Part shown: in pieces, positions 34,620 through 46,178 of the stretch
How positions within the stretch are numbered: the stretch's first letter is position 1
How the letters are laid out: each line of letters begins with the position of its first letter
Assembly (NCBI GenBank): GCA_027605045.1
Contig: JAQFWX010000044.1
Span: 330,111-394,110 of the forward strand
From: Phallus indusiatus
Taxonomy: Eukaryota > Basidiomycota > Agaricomycetes > Phallales > Phallaceae
Length of the DNA: 64,000 nucleotides
Reading direction: 5' to 3'
The notes under the pieces: model-generated
Told to the model about the DNA's origin: nothing
What the model saw: only the letters and a program-made list of their open reading frames with translations
Database searches by the model: none
Translations under genes and position numbers: made by a program

Positions 34620-35194
34620 AGAGTGGGTTATTTGAAGTCGTGGATAAGGCATTGATTTCATTGACGAACCCACGGCTATATTGGGACGGGCAAAACCTCA
34701 TACTTGAGTCGACGCGCACCCTTGTTAGTATAGGATCGTCCATGATCATAGTATCATGATAATCGTCTTGCTCCACATATCTTTATTAGGGACGGATTGT
34801 CTTCATAAACAAATCGAGAGAGGTATCGGTATTATTACTTCATGTATTCTCGTCTTGTTCCAGGGAAACGCTCTTCATATGACTTGAGCACGCCACAATA
34901 CGTGGAGATCCGCTCCGACCGCAAAGTACAAGGGAAAACTGTTCTTTCGCCCTTTTGAAGGAACAGGGGGAGTTCCCCATGTATTTCACCCTTTGTTATG
35001 ATTCAAATCTAATAATCAATAACTTTCAACGATATGACCGCGTTTTTCATGCGCTGTAGAGAGCCAGCTGAAGACTGAAAACTTTGTCTTTATATGCATC
35101 GCAACTATCAAACAACAAAAGAGTACTACTTCATATTTTAAAGCAGGGCAAAATTAAAGATTTTGAAGGGAAAAAAAAGAAAAGCCTCGTTTCC
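34620..35194. other. Downstream flank of the GH7 gene (second copy of the duplicated block)
   Basis: This is the parent copy of the block repeated at 33840. It contains the 3' UTR of the cellobiohydrolase gene. Short minus-strand peptides with YCGVLK or HVLWRAQ occur in the two copies but differ in frame, so I do not call a gene. Confidence 0.5.
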
Positions 35195-36624
35195 TCAGGA
35201 CGATGTGTAGGTGGAGCCAATATCGCCGAACTTGATGTTGGAATACGTGACCGAGGCACTGGCATCGGAAGATTCTATTTGTGCAGGAACACCGGAGTCA
35301 GTTGCGCAAGTTCCACGAGCAACACCGGGTTGACTAGGGTCAGCAGTGGTAGGGTAATCGCTGTCCAACCAAAGCATATTCGCAGAATCATCGTCCCAGA
35401 TACTCAAAACCAAGACCATTCCAGATCCCATCGCCGTGCCCATATTAGTCAATCCGCCATTGTTTTGGAAACTAGTCGTATCATTGAAGGCTGCCTTTTG
35501 GGCGTCGCAAAAGGCTTCGGTAATAGAATCGTAGGCATCCATGCCGGGGATGTTCACCTTCGAGTTTTGAATGACCTGCCCGTTTTGAACGTACAAACGA
35601 CGGATTTCGCTAAGAGTTCCACTCGTGGTGTTATCGCTCGTCAAGAATTGAGTGACAACGGTGAACTTGGAACTGGTATCGACTGTCATCGATGGACCGT
35701 AGAACGTCGTGTCGCCCATTCGATATGAGTTGAAGTCGCAGCCATCGGGGTCACAAAGAGACCCGTATCGGTTTGTTCCACCACAGTTTGTACCGGCTGT
35801 GCAAGCAGTCTGACCTTGAACGGAACAAGGGTGGGGAGTTACCGCCGCAGAGATGGAGTTGGCTTCCCAAACATCCATTTCATTGCAGCAAGTGCCCATG
35901 TTTCCAGTTCCGGCATTGGGGTCACTGGTAGATGGGGCCCAGCCGGCAACATTACCCTGTTAAAAAAATTCAGAATTACCAAAGAGAAGGCAAAAAAAAA
36001 ATGACACACTTCGCCATTGATAAATTTAATGTCCTGAGGGCATTGCGAGTCACAGTATCCAGTACCGAATTTGGCACCAGCTTTGTTGTTGGGGTATTTG
36101 GACGCACCGCCGTCAGTGTCCATTTGAGAGAAGTAGACAGCACCGTTAAGACCGCAAGGAAGCTGAGATACGTCCACATCGAAAGAGAACTCTTGGTTTA
36201 AGAGTTTGAAGCTCTCATAACTGGTGTCGTCGTTGGCCATTAAGTAAACACGGGAGCCGACGTTTTTCTGCGTACTCTCGGTGATAAAGTTCAAAGTGAG
36301 AGCGTTGCCGCTTGTGCTGATACCGTATGTTCCTTCATAATCTGCGCCATCGAGAGCGCAATTCTCGGCGCAAGTGACACCGTCGGGGCAAACAGTCGCG
36401 TTCCATTCGTTCCCGGTGTAGCAGTTGGTGTAGCCAGTCGTAACGTGAACCCAACGCCAATTGGCATCGAGTACAACGCTAGCGGATTGTTGAGTGCATC
36501 CGCCGGCGGTCGTGCAAGACTCCCATGTAAGAGGAGGGTGCGTCTCTGCGGTTTGGGTGCCGGCCTGTTGACCATATACAACGGCGAGGAGTGAGAATGT
36601 GATAAGAGCAACTTTGTTGAACAT
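35195..36624 (-). CDS. GH7 cellobiohydrolase (reducing-end exo-glucanase), secreted
   Basis: The enzyme cleaves cellobiose units from cellulose chain ends outside the cell. It starts at ATG 36624 with a signal peptide ([18 protein letters not shown], cut before QQAGTQ). One intron (about 36011-35957) joins FINGE to GNVAGWAPS. The catalytic motif [10 protein letters not shown] carries the nucleophile and acid/base Glu residues. Other GH7 marks are [60 protein letters not shown], the many paired Cys, [13 protein letters not shown] and [20 protein letters not shown]. The product is about 457 residues, the size of a catalytic core, and ends [10 protein letters not shown] without linker or CBM1. 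A TATA box lies about 95 bases upstream of the start codon. Confidence 0.97.
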
Positions 36625-36718
36625 GCTGTTGATGCTGCTGCTATAGAAGTTGACGGAAGATACCAAGTGAAGACTACTGTCTTTTTGCTGAGCAAAAAAA
36701 ACTGCGCGTTGTATGCTG

Positions 36719-36725
36719 TTTTATA
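36719..36725 (-). promoter_or_regulatory. TATA box of the GH7 gene
   Basis: The minus strand reads GCATATAAAACAG here, about 95 bases upstream of the ATG, a usual place for strongly regulated fungal genes. Confidence 0.7.
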
Positions 36726-38054
36726 TGCATTCGTCTGGTGAAAATAATACACTTGGGATATGCCTTGGTGGGTTGTCGGTGTTGTCTAAAGCTGCCAACG
36801 AGCATTGCGTCGTCAAAAAGCCCGAAAAATCAATCACTTGGTCTCTTTTCCTTTCTTCACTAAGCCGAGAAAAACGCGTAGAGAGAAAGAGAAAAGACGA
36901 AAAGGCCCTTGTGGTTTACGGCATGAATGAGGGTGCATTCCTATGGTCTTGTTGGAAACAAGGTTTAATGGGCTAAGATGGGAAAAACTCAACATCAAAG
37001 GCTCCACAGCACTTCTCCGGTGCGACTTCTTGAATGAAATTTGGTTGTAAGTGATTGTTGTACTACAACACAAATCTAAATGAATGTAGACTAGTAGCAC
37101 AATAATTGCACAATCGATTTATGTCTTTCAAATGGATCGGTTTAGCTTCAAACACTACGATGCTGCAAGAGGAATAGTAGAGCTCACCGCTTGTGTGAAA
37201 TAAACGCTGAACCAAAGTAGTATTTACGATGAAGAAGGACTGTGGAGTACTATTTTCCGCGAGTAATAGCAAATTCTCCAGAGATCTGAGAAAAATCTGT
37301 GAACAATTAACAAATAAAAAATACTTCGTGTTTACTTACTTTTAACAACGTACCTCAACGAGCCATGAAGACCTTGTAACAAAATGCATACTTTACAGAT
37401 TGCAATGTTCGTGACGTCAAAATCCTACTTGGTCGAGCTCACATTGCAACATGATGCCTGAGGGTTACTAGGGCCGCGTAAGGAAGGATTTCCCTTTTCA
37501 ATCAATTAATCAATCAATCACGGGGAGAATCTTGAGAGAAGACTCCTGACGTTGCAGACTCGGAAGCTGCTTCCATTTTGACGGCTTGAGTAAATGAGGG
37601 TGTTTGGAATCCGACAATACTGCGTCAGGGGTGGAGCAGAAACACCCGCATTTGAGCCTATGGAAGTTTTCTCGAATATACATAAGTGAGCTGTTGAATT
37701 TTGAGGAGTCAATTCGGGTGTGTTCATGACACATGGTGCAAGTCTCCACATCCTTTTTCCTGAGACGTTGGATGACATGTAAGCGGAACAGCCTGCGTCC
37801 TACTTACCGCGCCTGCGGCCTGTCGTGCCGAGTCCTAGTTATGTAGAATCTAAACCAGCACTTTTTTTCATGGAATGGTATGTAATTACATTGATTCATC
37901 TTTGAATATTACGCTGTTCAGTATTGGAAGACAAATGTTGGGAATGAGAATTAATCAACTCTCGATGTATATAAAACGTCCAACTAGTCCGAAAAATCTG
38001 GTCTGCGAGCGACACGGGATCTCGAGTCCATTGACCCTAGTTTCATGCAAGGGA
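36726..38054. other. Intergenic region
   Basis: This holds the upstream region of the cellobiohydrolase gene and the 3' flank of the DUF3844 gene. Short frames (37063-37272, 37510-37778) show no known motif. Regulatory sites for carbon control may lie here, but I could not identify one with confidence. Confidence 0.45.
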
Positions 38055-39337
38055 CTATAAATCCTTTTTCATTGGAATGGTACCGGTAGAAATGTTCAGT
38101 GTGCCAGGTAGTGATTCCGTGCCGATACTGTAAAGAAGTGCAATTGCTCCCCCTACGGCGAGAATCAAGAATATCGTAGTCCCAAGCAAAAGAGAGAATG
38201 ATCTAGAAACCTTTATAATTATTCTTCAAAAGATATTTCGCAAATTGACTTACTGGCTAATATCAATTTTCTCGCACATTGCACCTGCCCAGCTAATGTT
38301 TTTACCACCCTCAGTAAGTGGTGCTGAGTGACATTCGCAAACAAAACACGTCTTATCAGCCCTTGTGGCTGCAATACAACTCCCGCGGGATGAACAAGAA
38401 GAAGTCGAATTTTGGCAGACTTCAGCGGATGAATAACATGTCGATGTGGAGAACACTGGGGCTGTTTCGGGTACTTGTGGGATAGGTAAAGGTGACTGAG
38501 GCGGTGGCTGAGGAGCGCGACGCAGCACGGTGCCTGATGAATTAGGAATCAAAATCGCGACAGAGTACGAGCGAGATGCCTACCATGTGATGTGAGAAAA
38601 CATGCCGTGGAAATGGTTAATAGGAACTTACAGTGGTTATTAGTCCTCCGAGATATTGCAACGCCATCTGGTAGACATCCACGTCTACGCTTTCGCGCAT
38701 CTCTTTCAGAGTGCGGAATTGAAATGATCCAAACCTGACCATGTTATTTTTATTGTCTTTTTGTTCCTCGACAAATGCAATCGCGCTTTTCAAAGTCGCA
38801 AAGAACTCGGACGCTGCTTTTGATTGTAGGGAGGCGACAACGCTCATGTCTAGGATGTATGGGGGAGCCGATGCTTCCTCGACGAAGGACTTGGATCCAT
38901 CGACGACAGAGTTGTAAAAACTCTCCCCAATTGACAGATAGTCTTGCATAATGTCAGGAATTGAAGACGTTGAAATAGTGATTGAAGGGAATGAGGCGGG
39001 TATGATAGCTGGTAAAGCGTTCAAAACGAATGAAACCATGTTTAGTTCTTCTGAAATGCTTACCTTTGGAGACTATGTCACTTTCATAGTCAATTCCAAT
39101 CATAATAAGATCTTGCGTTGAACTTTCTGAGCTCAAAAACTGGTATGGTTTGCCAATAATTGCTTCAGGTACGAGGTCGCCATAAGTTTCAAACGCCTCT
39201 AAACCAACGAACCGGGACAGCGACGGAGAGATAGTGTTATTCGAGGTGATAGGGGAGAAGTAGACATTGATTGTATCATAGGCAAAACATGGGAGAATGG
39301 AACTAGATAACAGCAATGTCGCTGCGAGTTGGAGCAT
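38055..39337 (-). CDS. Vps3844/DUF3844-type ER membrane protein with dilysine retrieval signal
   Basis: I start at the ATG at 39337 (MLQLAATLLLSSSILPCFA, a clean signal peptide); an ATG at 39373 would add 12 residues. The lumenal N-domain reads VYFSPITSNNTISPSLSRFV and GLEAFETYGDL. Introns join DIVSK to AIIPASFPSITI and others downstream. The C-terminal DUF3844-like Cys-rich domain is clear: STCYSSAEVCQNSTSSCSS, then GSCIAATR, CFVCECHSA and WAGAMCEKIDIS. A membrane span follows (SLLLGTTIFLILAVGGAIAL) with LLYSIGTESLPG. The last four residues are KKDL, a KKXX COPI retrieval signal, which fits a type I topology with a cytosolic tail. The family is fungal and linked to vacuolar sorting or the ER; the exact role is unclear. 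Confidence 0.8.
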
Positions 39338-39855
39338 GACGGTGGCCAACCGGGAATACACAAGCACCCACAATAGGAGTAAGAGGCAGCGGATGACCGT
39401 GAATTGAACCGTGACACATTGAACAGAAAGAATTATGAATTACGAAATGTCAATCAAGGACAGTGTCTTTGGAAAAAGACCATGAGATCAATAAGTGCAC
39501 GTTCTTATTATGAAAAGGCTATCTAAGAAAACCCGGTTCGTAAGAAAAGCAAGAGCGTAGGAGAAACTCAGTGGACTATTTGGCCGCGTTATAAAAGAGC
39601 TTTGTTCCGAGTAAATATCATGGGACTGCAAACATCCGGAGTCGACACATTGAAGTCCGTAGTGAGAAATCTCGAGCAGAACAGAAACAAGTTTAAAACA
39701 ATATCTGAATTCAGGCATTCAAGCCGTCTCTGAGAAAAATTGATCTTATTCACAAATAATGGAGTTCTGTATTACGATCTAGTGGTGATGGTTTTTATGA
39801 TGTTCTGGAAATCGTGGTTAGTGAAATTCAGTCCGGGTTAGAAAATGTATTTCTA
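39338..39855. other. Intergenic region
   Basis: Upstream DNA of the DUF3844 gene and the 3' flank of the ATP synthase subunit f gene. A minus-strand frame at 39488-39718 has no recognised domain. Confidence 0.45.
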
Positions 39856-40245
39856 TCACTCACTAAGGTGCACTAACAGGAGTGTCGTCATGAGAAAAGG
39901 AAGAAAGAAAGCTAAAGTAAGTGAAATAACGCACTCTGATATTCTATGGTATACCCCAGGATCATCAAGGAGGCAATAGTGGCTAATATGGGCTTTCCAG
40001 ATGCATTCTTAGCATTCAATAGCCAAGCACCAGCACTACCCGCACGCTTCGGGGCTGGGCCTTTGGGTAGTTTGGAGTAGAATTGGACGAGAGGAGCAAG
40101 TGCAGCCGCTGACCCTCCAGACTAGAAGAACGACTCAGAGAGAAAAGCCAAATTCGAACGGTTTTTACACTTACAACGCTGGCAGGGGTTGCAATTTTTG
40201 GGGGACTAGATTGCCCAGTGCTCGACGAGCGAGTGTTGAGTGCAT
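39856..40245 (-). CDS. ATP17: Mitochondrial ATP synthase subunit f, with an apparent 1-bp frameshift
   Basis: A small membrane subunit of the F0 sector in the inner mitochondrial membrane. The N-terminus MHSTLARRALGNLVP starts at 40245. After the C-run on the coding strand (plus-strand G-run 40200-40204) the frame must move by one base to continue as PKIATPASV. An intron then leads to SGGSAAALAPLVQFYSKLPK and GPAPKRAGSAGAW. NASGKPILATIASLMILGYT is the family's membrane helix region. A last intron of about 62 nt joins IEYQ to MHLSE then stop at 39856; without it the end would read QSALFHLL. Everything else fits a normal gene, so one missing C (sequencing error or real mutation) is the simplest reading. 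Confidence 0.82.
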
Positions 40246-40552
40246 TGGTTGGTTGACAGAGAAATCTTTGTTTCCGCCTGTTTGTGCTTGTGGAACCAGA
40301 TGGACCGACTTGCGAGGCAAATGCTACACAATAAAATTATTTATAGGGTGCATGCAAATATCGACAAGTTATATAAATATAAAGATTGCGAAGGTTGCAA
40401 ATCTAATCATATATAATTATCTTCTTTCGACTCACCTTACTACTACTATGTAGCTCATCCCCGCTGAATCAACACACATGTACAAGTCACATATTGTGTC
40501 ACGGTACACGTCCTTTTCAGTTTTCAAGCACTTTATATCACACAGCGACATC
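40246..40552. other. Divergent intergenic region (subunit f / GLO3)
   Basis: About 307 bases hold both promoters. A minus-strand ATG at about 40452 with a GTGAGT donor could belong to a 5' UTR exon of the subunit f gene. Nothing else is seen. Confidence 0.45.
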
Positions 40553-42219
40553 ATGGCAGAGCCCACAAAGCAGGAAACCGAAAAAGTATTCAAGGTTTTG
40601 TCTTCTCAAAAAGCTAACAAGGTAAATGGGCGGATCCTTCATCTCTTCAATAGTCCCTAATCCTGCCCACCTGATAGAATTGTTTTGATTGTCAAGCACG
40701 CAATCCGACATGGTCCAGCGTAACGTTTGGTGTTTATATATGTCTTGACTGTTCGAGTGTCCACCGTAACATGGGTGTTCACGTCAGCTTCGTAAGGTAT
40801 AATGAGATCTCATTATTAGCGTGCAGTCTTGATATTGATTGCTCTTGTTTGATAAAGATCGACTAATCTGGATAGCTGGCAGCTATCTCAACTACGAACT
40901 ATGAAAGTTGGTGGAAATCAATCCGCTAGGGACTTCTTTACACGTCACGGTGGTGCCACGATCATGAACGATTCTGATACCAAAAAAAAATACACTCATC
41001 GTGTCGCGGATATGTACAAGGAAGAGTTGGCCAGACGTGTTAAAGAAGATGTGCAACGGTTAATAATATTTCACTTTCAGTCCTTTTTGGCTTCTGATTT
41101 TGTCTTTCTTAAGATATCCAAACGGAATTTATGTCGATGGCATGGAGACCGACTCTTCCTCGGCTGTTGATGCGGAGGTCAAGGATGATGACGACTTTTT
41201 CTCTTCTTGGGACAAGCCTAAGGCGACTCCCGCTCCCAAACCAGCCGTTTCAAAACCCTCCTCTCCCGTTGTAACTCGCACTCAAACCTCATCATCAACC
41301 TCATCTGTCACTCAGCAACCTACAGCCGTGAAGTCTATACCGGCAAGCGCATCCGCACGTTCTAAGCTTGGTGTAACCCGCTTAGGTTCAAGCACTCCAG
41401 CAACCACGTCATCTCGTCCCGCAAAACTTGGCGCAAAAAAAGCTTCTGCTCCAATCGATTTCGCCGAAGCCGAGCGGAAAGCACGAGAAGAAGAAGAGCG
41501 CATAAAGCAGCTTGGCTACGACCGTCAAAAGGAAGAAGAGGAGGAAGCTGCCCGCAAAAAAGAGGCAGAGCAACAGGCTGCTATGCAGTTGGGTAAATCT
41601 GCTCCTAATTTGTCTCAGTCGTCTGCACCTACCGCCAGCAAAACAACCACCTCAACAACCAAACACAAACCTGTCAATAGTCAAGATTTGGCACGTTTAG
41701 GTATGGGAATGAACCGACTTGGGTTCGGTGCTACTGCTTCCTCGGCTAGTTCTTCGTCTAAAACTACCAAGTATGAAGCACTTATCCATTTCTCTGCTCT
41801 GTTACGATATTTAATATCCTGTTAATTACAGATCGGTAGTCGAAGAAGACAATACCACATATGCAAGGGATACATTTGGGTCACAGAAGGCAATTTCCTC
41901 TGATATGTATTTCAAACGGGACGCATACGATCCAGAAGTTGTTTCAGAAGCACAAAGTCGCTTGCAGTCCTTCCAGGGTGCAACCTCCATTTCGTCCAAC
42001 CAGTATTTCGGTCGAGAAGAGGAACAGGACTTCGATATTCAAGGCGCCCCATTACTTGCGGAGCCAGGTAGTAACTTGGCGTCCGTTGAAACTGCCGCAC
42101 GCGATCTTATTGGAAAGGTGTTGTCTAATCCGGACGTACAGAATGTGGGTGAAAATATAAGGAACGGTGCCTTGAAGGTTCTTAGCATTTCCCCCGAAAT
42201 TGCTTCTATCGTTGATTGA
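40553..42219 (+). CDS. GLO3: ArfGAP of the Glo3/ArfGAP2-3 type
   Basis: A GTPase-activating protein for Arf1 in COPI retrograde traffic. The start is ATG 40553 ([20 protein letters not shown]). The ArfGAP zinc finger is intact: [20 protein letters not shown] then [13 protein letters not shown] (C-x2-C-x16-C-x2-C) and the arginine finger in HVSFVRS. An intron joins FVR to [34 protein letters not shown] and [17 protein letters not shown] complete the domain. A Ser/Pro/Lys-rich middle (about 41200-41760) with a charged helix ([20 protein letters not shown]) is followed by the Glo3 regulatory motif repeats [20 protein letters not shown] and [16 protein letters not shown]. The C-terminal amphipathic end is [13 protein letters not shown]. 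Four or so introns. Confidence 0.95.
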
Positions 42220-42454
42220 AAACCTTTTTTTTCCAGCTTTCCGATTATCTCTCTCAACTATCCGAATCTACTCGTTAATTTCTCATCCTTTACTTATTCC
42301 AGGGTAATGATTATGCCGCTTTTATTTTCCTTCTTTTCCCTTTATTATACTGTATCACGGAGAAATTGTAGAATGGATGAAGTATATATTTATATGCTTT
42401 GGTGACGTATTCTGTTGAGACCTCCTCTTCCCTTTCTCGGTCCTAGACACGCTG

Positions 42455-43602
42455 TTACTGAATTTCTTCCATCTCATCATCTTCATCAAGGTCCTCGTCA
42501 TCAATATTCATAGCATTTTGGCCATCCATAGGTAGACCGTCCTTGTAATTTTGCAACAATTCCCAAAGCCCATTTTGCTGAACGAAATATTAACGTTCTT
42601 TTCTTAAATTAACGCCGTAACGAATACTCACAGGGCCGCTTTTGTGCTGCATTGCAATTTCCGGTAGTACTTCCTTGAGGTAACTTTCAGGCTGTTCAGT
42701 GCGTAATCGTAAATCCTTAACACTCCAGTGTGGCTTTTCCTTGAATAAGGCAAATAGTTGATCGAAAAGTTGGTTCTTCGCCATACGCGTGAACCTCTCG
42801 ATGGGCTGACCAGGTGTACGACTCTTTGAAGTCCGCTAAACAATTTAATACATGTGCTGAGCTAATGAAGGCGAAAGCAAGTATAAGAGCTAAACGAACC
42901 ACCAAAGAATCGAATGAACTGGTGCGCTGGTTTGCACCTGAGCTGAGCATATTGATATTGCCACGTGCACCACCCATGCTATCTTCGATCCTTTTGATCT
43001 GACGAGTTGGCTCGGTGGCGGCTGCCACGCGTGCACGCATTCGGCCGCTGTAATCAGCGTTATACGTCGGTCGAACATTGACTTCATGTGTTAGTCTTCC
43101 AGACATGATTGTCGTCTCTGAAATAAGAGAAATAATGGGCAAAGTTTCTCTTTTGAAACAAATGCTTACTGGCGCGGTTAGCTGGATTCGACGGCTCCTT
43201 GTCCATTTCGGCAATAACATATTGATTTTTAACAGCTTCTTGCACCATGTCTAGCTTGTACTCTTCGAGAACGGATGGGTCCCTCTCTGAGGGAACAAAG
43301 ATCGACATGAATTGCCTCCCGGTTTTGGGGTTCTTCATCTCCCATAGCCGTAAAGTTCCTAAATGTTGACCCTCGACGTTTACAGTCGACCAACGTTCCA
43401 TAAGAAACTTGGGAAGCTAGAGCGTGTTATACATGAAATGAGTTCCAAATAATTTACGCAAAAACGTTGTGTGGCAACTTACTTTGATTAGCCAAATTCG
43501 CCCAGATCCCGTGTCAACTTTCAAAATTTCATCGGGATCAGGTTGCGCCTCGTCCTCTTGAGTTTCTTCTAGGGAATTCAAGGGTTTTTTCGTCTTGAGC
43601 AT
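42455..43602 (-). CDS. TFG2: Transcription initiation factor TFIIF subunit beta
   Basis: Binds RNA polymerase II together with TFIIF alpha in the nucleus. I start at ATG 43602 (MLKTKKPLNSLEETQEDEAQ); a more upstream start through an unseen exon is possible. The N-terminal dimerisation domain shows VDTGSGRIWLIKLPKFLMER, NVEGQHLGTLRLWEM and FVPSERDPSVLEEYKLDMV. The middle has MSGRLTHEVNVRPTYNADYS. The C-terminal winged helix is RFTRMAKNQLFDQLFALFKE, HWSVKDLRLRTEQPESYLKE and VLPEIAMQHKSGP, ending QNGLWELLQNYKDG and an acidic tail (MNIDDEDLDEDDEMEEIQ). At least five introns. It converges with GLO3, with 235 bp between stops. Confidence 0.94.
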
Positions 43603-44269
43603 TTTCAAGAGTGTCCATAGATTCCATTCCTGTCTCAGCTGTTGGTTCGTTACATCACCGAGTTTGTGTTATGTAATCAAACTTAGAAATATCACCGAAA
43701 CTCAGAACTAACTCGTTTAGAGGGTATTATAATTTGAAGAGAAGGAGGATGATTATGAATGTTTTGTATTCTATAGGATAACAATCGCATCGTGATTATA
43801 CATATTCGCCATCTCTTGGCCTTCGCGCCGACGATGTCACGTACTCATGCCGCACTAGTATCATCAATGCAAATTCTTAATGTTTGTGTCAGTCTCTCAC
43901 ATCGCGTAGTACGAATGTGGTCTCGCTACATATAAATCAGTGCCGATTCGAAAACCTTTTGAGCTACACCAACCTTGAATTTGTTCATTTATTGCTCTAG
44001 CTCGAGTGCCTCCTCCCGGAAACTCTCCACTCCCTCAGTAAGTGACCTGATGAGGGAGTCTGGTCTCAGAGGAAATCATGAGTGGTGCAAAGGTCTGTCG
44101 CTCTCTCGAAAAGGTATGTTGCTAAGGAGAATATTCGCTTCCGGTCCTCTTTCCTTTCCGTTCCGAGCGAGATCTGTCGGCGTAGACCTACTTCAGGCTG
44201 CCGAATGAGTCTCTTACTCCACAAAACACCTAGACAAATTTTGTGAGGCTTACACTAAGCTATATGCAG
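43603..44269. other. Intergenic region
   Basis: Upstream DNA of the TFIIF beta gene and the 3' flank of the next minus-strand gene. A short plus-strand frame at 43975-44208 has no recognised content. Confidence 0.45.
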
Positions 44270-45905
44270 TCAGGTAGTGACTAACATTGATGTGTGTCTC
44301 GCCCCAGATAGTGGGTAGGAAGGAGAGATAATCCCCTGCTCCGAGTCTAACATACTATCCTGGGGTATATCGGAAAACAACTTGTACACAAAATCGAGCC
44401 GATCTTGTCTGAATGAAAAGTAGCGTCGAAAATCTCCAGCTCTATCCATCCTGTATTCCCAAAATCCGTTGAAACATGACAGGATTTTGCATTGAACCTG
44501 GAGTGTGCTGTCACGGAAAAATGAATTGTGGAGCGAAATATCATCTCGGAATTCGTCTAGAAACTCTGCAGTAATAGTATGGCCTCTTCTGACGCATTCA
44601 TGACCACCGTCCATCGAAGAGCCAGATACTGAAGGCAATGCCTTTTCTTTGATAACTGCATCATCTAGTGGTCCGTCCGATGAGAGCAGATTCTCATAGA
44701 TGGCAAGGAACAGGTGATATCGTGAGGAAATGTGTTAGTAGGAGCGCCGAATCGGAGAAACTTGAATAATAGACGAAAAATAGTTCCACCCGATGCCTTT
44801 GCAGTCGTGAGATTAATAACCGCGGATTCATAACATGGCCATTCGTCCTCATTGACATCTTTCTTCACGTCACAAAGCATCCACTGCTGACCATTGGATA
44901 GACAGAAGCGAACCTCATTCTGGCTTTAATTGACCCGAACGTTAGCAAACCAAAGATTCCGAGATTTTGATGAACGGGCTCACTTCATGATTTACTTAGT
45001 GCGATTGCTTGGCATATGGCTTCAGGCATGAAGTTACTAAGGGAAGTCTGGAGATGTCTGGCCACTAAGAGAAAGAGGCAACTCTTGGTAATCTTCATTG
45101 CAAATATACGGCTAGTGCTAAAGCCAAGTAATTGGTCTATCACACCATTAGCTAATTAAGACCAGCGATGTAAGAAACATAGAAAACCTTTGATCTCCAG
45201 TTCGTTGACATATTGGAGGATAGCATAATCCACACTTCCTAACAACCACACTTCATACTGAGTGATCGGATTGACAACTTTTACCCCACCTCCAACCTAT
45301 TTTCATTCCGGGAAGAATAGCCATTGAACGTTTCTCAGAGTCGGAGTAATTTGTATTCCTCGATGCTGTCTTCCCCAAAGACAATAGAACGGCTTCAAGG
45401 AGCATGCGGGAACCGGCTTCAAACTGAGAATCAGCAAAGCTCTCCAAGGAATGTTCCCAATACTCACATCCATATTATTAACATACTCGTATATTTCTTG
45501 AATGCGCTTATGGAGACTTTAAAATTTGGTTACAGCATTGGGACCTGTAGTTTTCAGCAGCTCAGCAACACTCGTGATTGAAAACCAAGCGTCCCCGAAT
45601 CAGGCCAATCTTGTCAATACTGTTAGTTGATGCTGACTAGAACGTGTTTCTAATCAAATCCTGAAAAGGGAGCACTCAGCAAATGGCACAGAAAGCTACC
45701 TACAGGTTTCTGTACAGTTCCAAGCATGCCCTCCAATGCGGTGACATATTCTATTATCGCCGCCAGCTCTCTCTCTGTTTCCCTAATACCATCGTTCTTT
45801 CTCGAGTTTGCTAAGATAAAGTCTGAGCTGTCTCATTTTGCTGATATCCACTGGCGTGTCTTGAAGGCTTTGCTTGCGTTTGTGGGTTTTGCACAATGTG
45901 TCCAT
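44270..45905 (-). CDS. Uncharacterised multi-exon protein of basidiomycete type
   Basis: Coding pieces read consistently on the minus strand. A start is possible at ATG 45905 (MDTLCKTHKRKQ). Then come ELAAIIEYVTALEGMLGTVQ (about 45780), an exon with VVNPITQYEVWLLGSVDYAI and LQYVNELEIKG (about 45270-45190), NFMPEAICQAIALSK (about 45010), RFCLSNGQQWMLCDVKKDVN (about 44910-44850) and the final exon (HECVRRGHTITAEFLDEF to stop at 44270). The order EVWL.G.VDYA, PEAI.QA.AL and FCLS.G..W is one I associate with an uncharacterised agaricomycete family; I know no function for it. Exon borders are not fully resolved. Stops in some candidate joins mean a pseudogene cannot be excluded. Confidence 0.45.
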
Positions 45906-46178
45906 GAGTGATGCTCTATACTCTATATAGTTTGAAACGAGGCTACTTAGTGACTATAGAATGGAAGAGCGCAAGTGTAATATCGGTGCGGAAGTAAAGC
46001 TTATTCCCTTTATTCTCCCGCTCCTGCTTAGCGCTCAGGTGTCACTATTCGGTCAAAGACCGAGCTTATAAGTGCTCGATTCAACAGTTGTATCACGTTT
46101 TACATTTATTGATTCATTGCTAAATTCAAAAACGGGTTATTTAATTTGACAAGTCCTGACACGTAGCTTCGTCTTTTC

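Noticed and set aside
35084..35728. Plus-strand frame of 214 codons
   Set aside because: It is antisense to the cellobiohydrolase gene.
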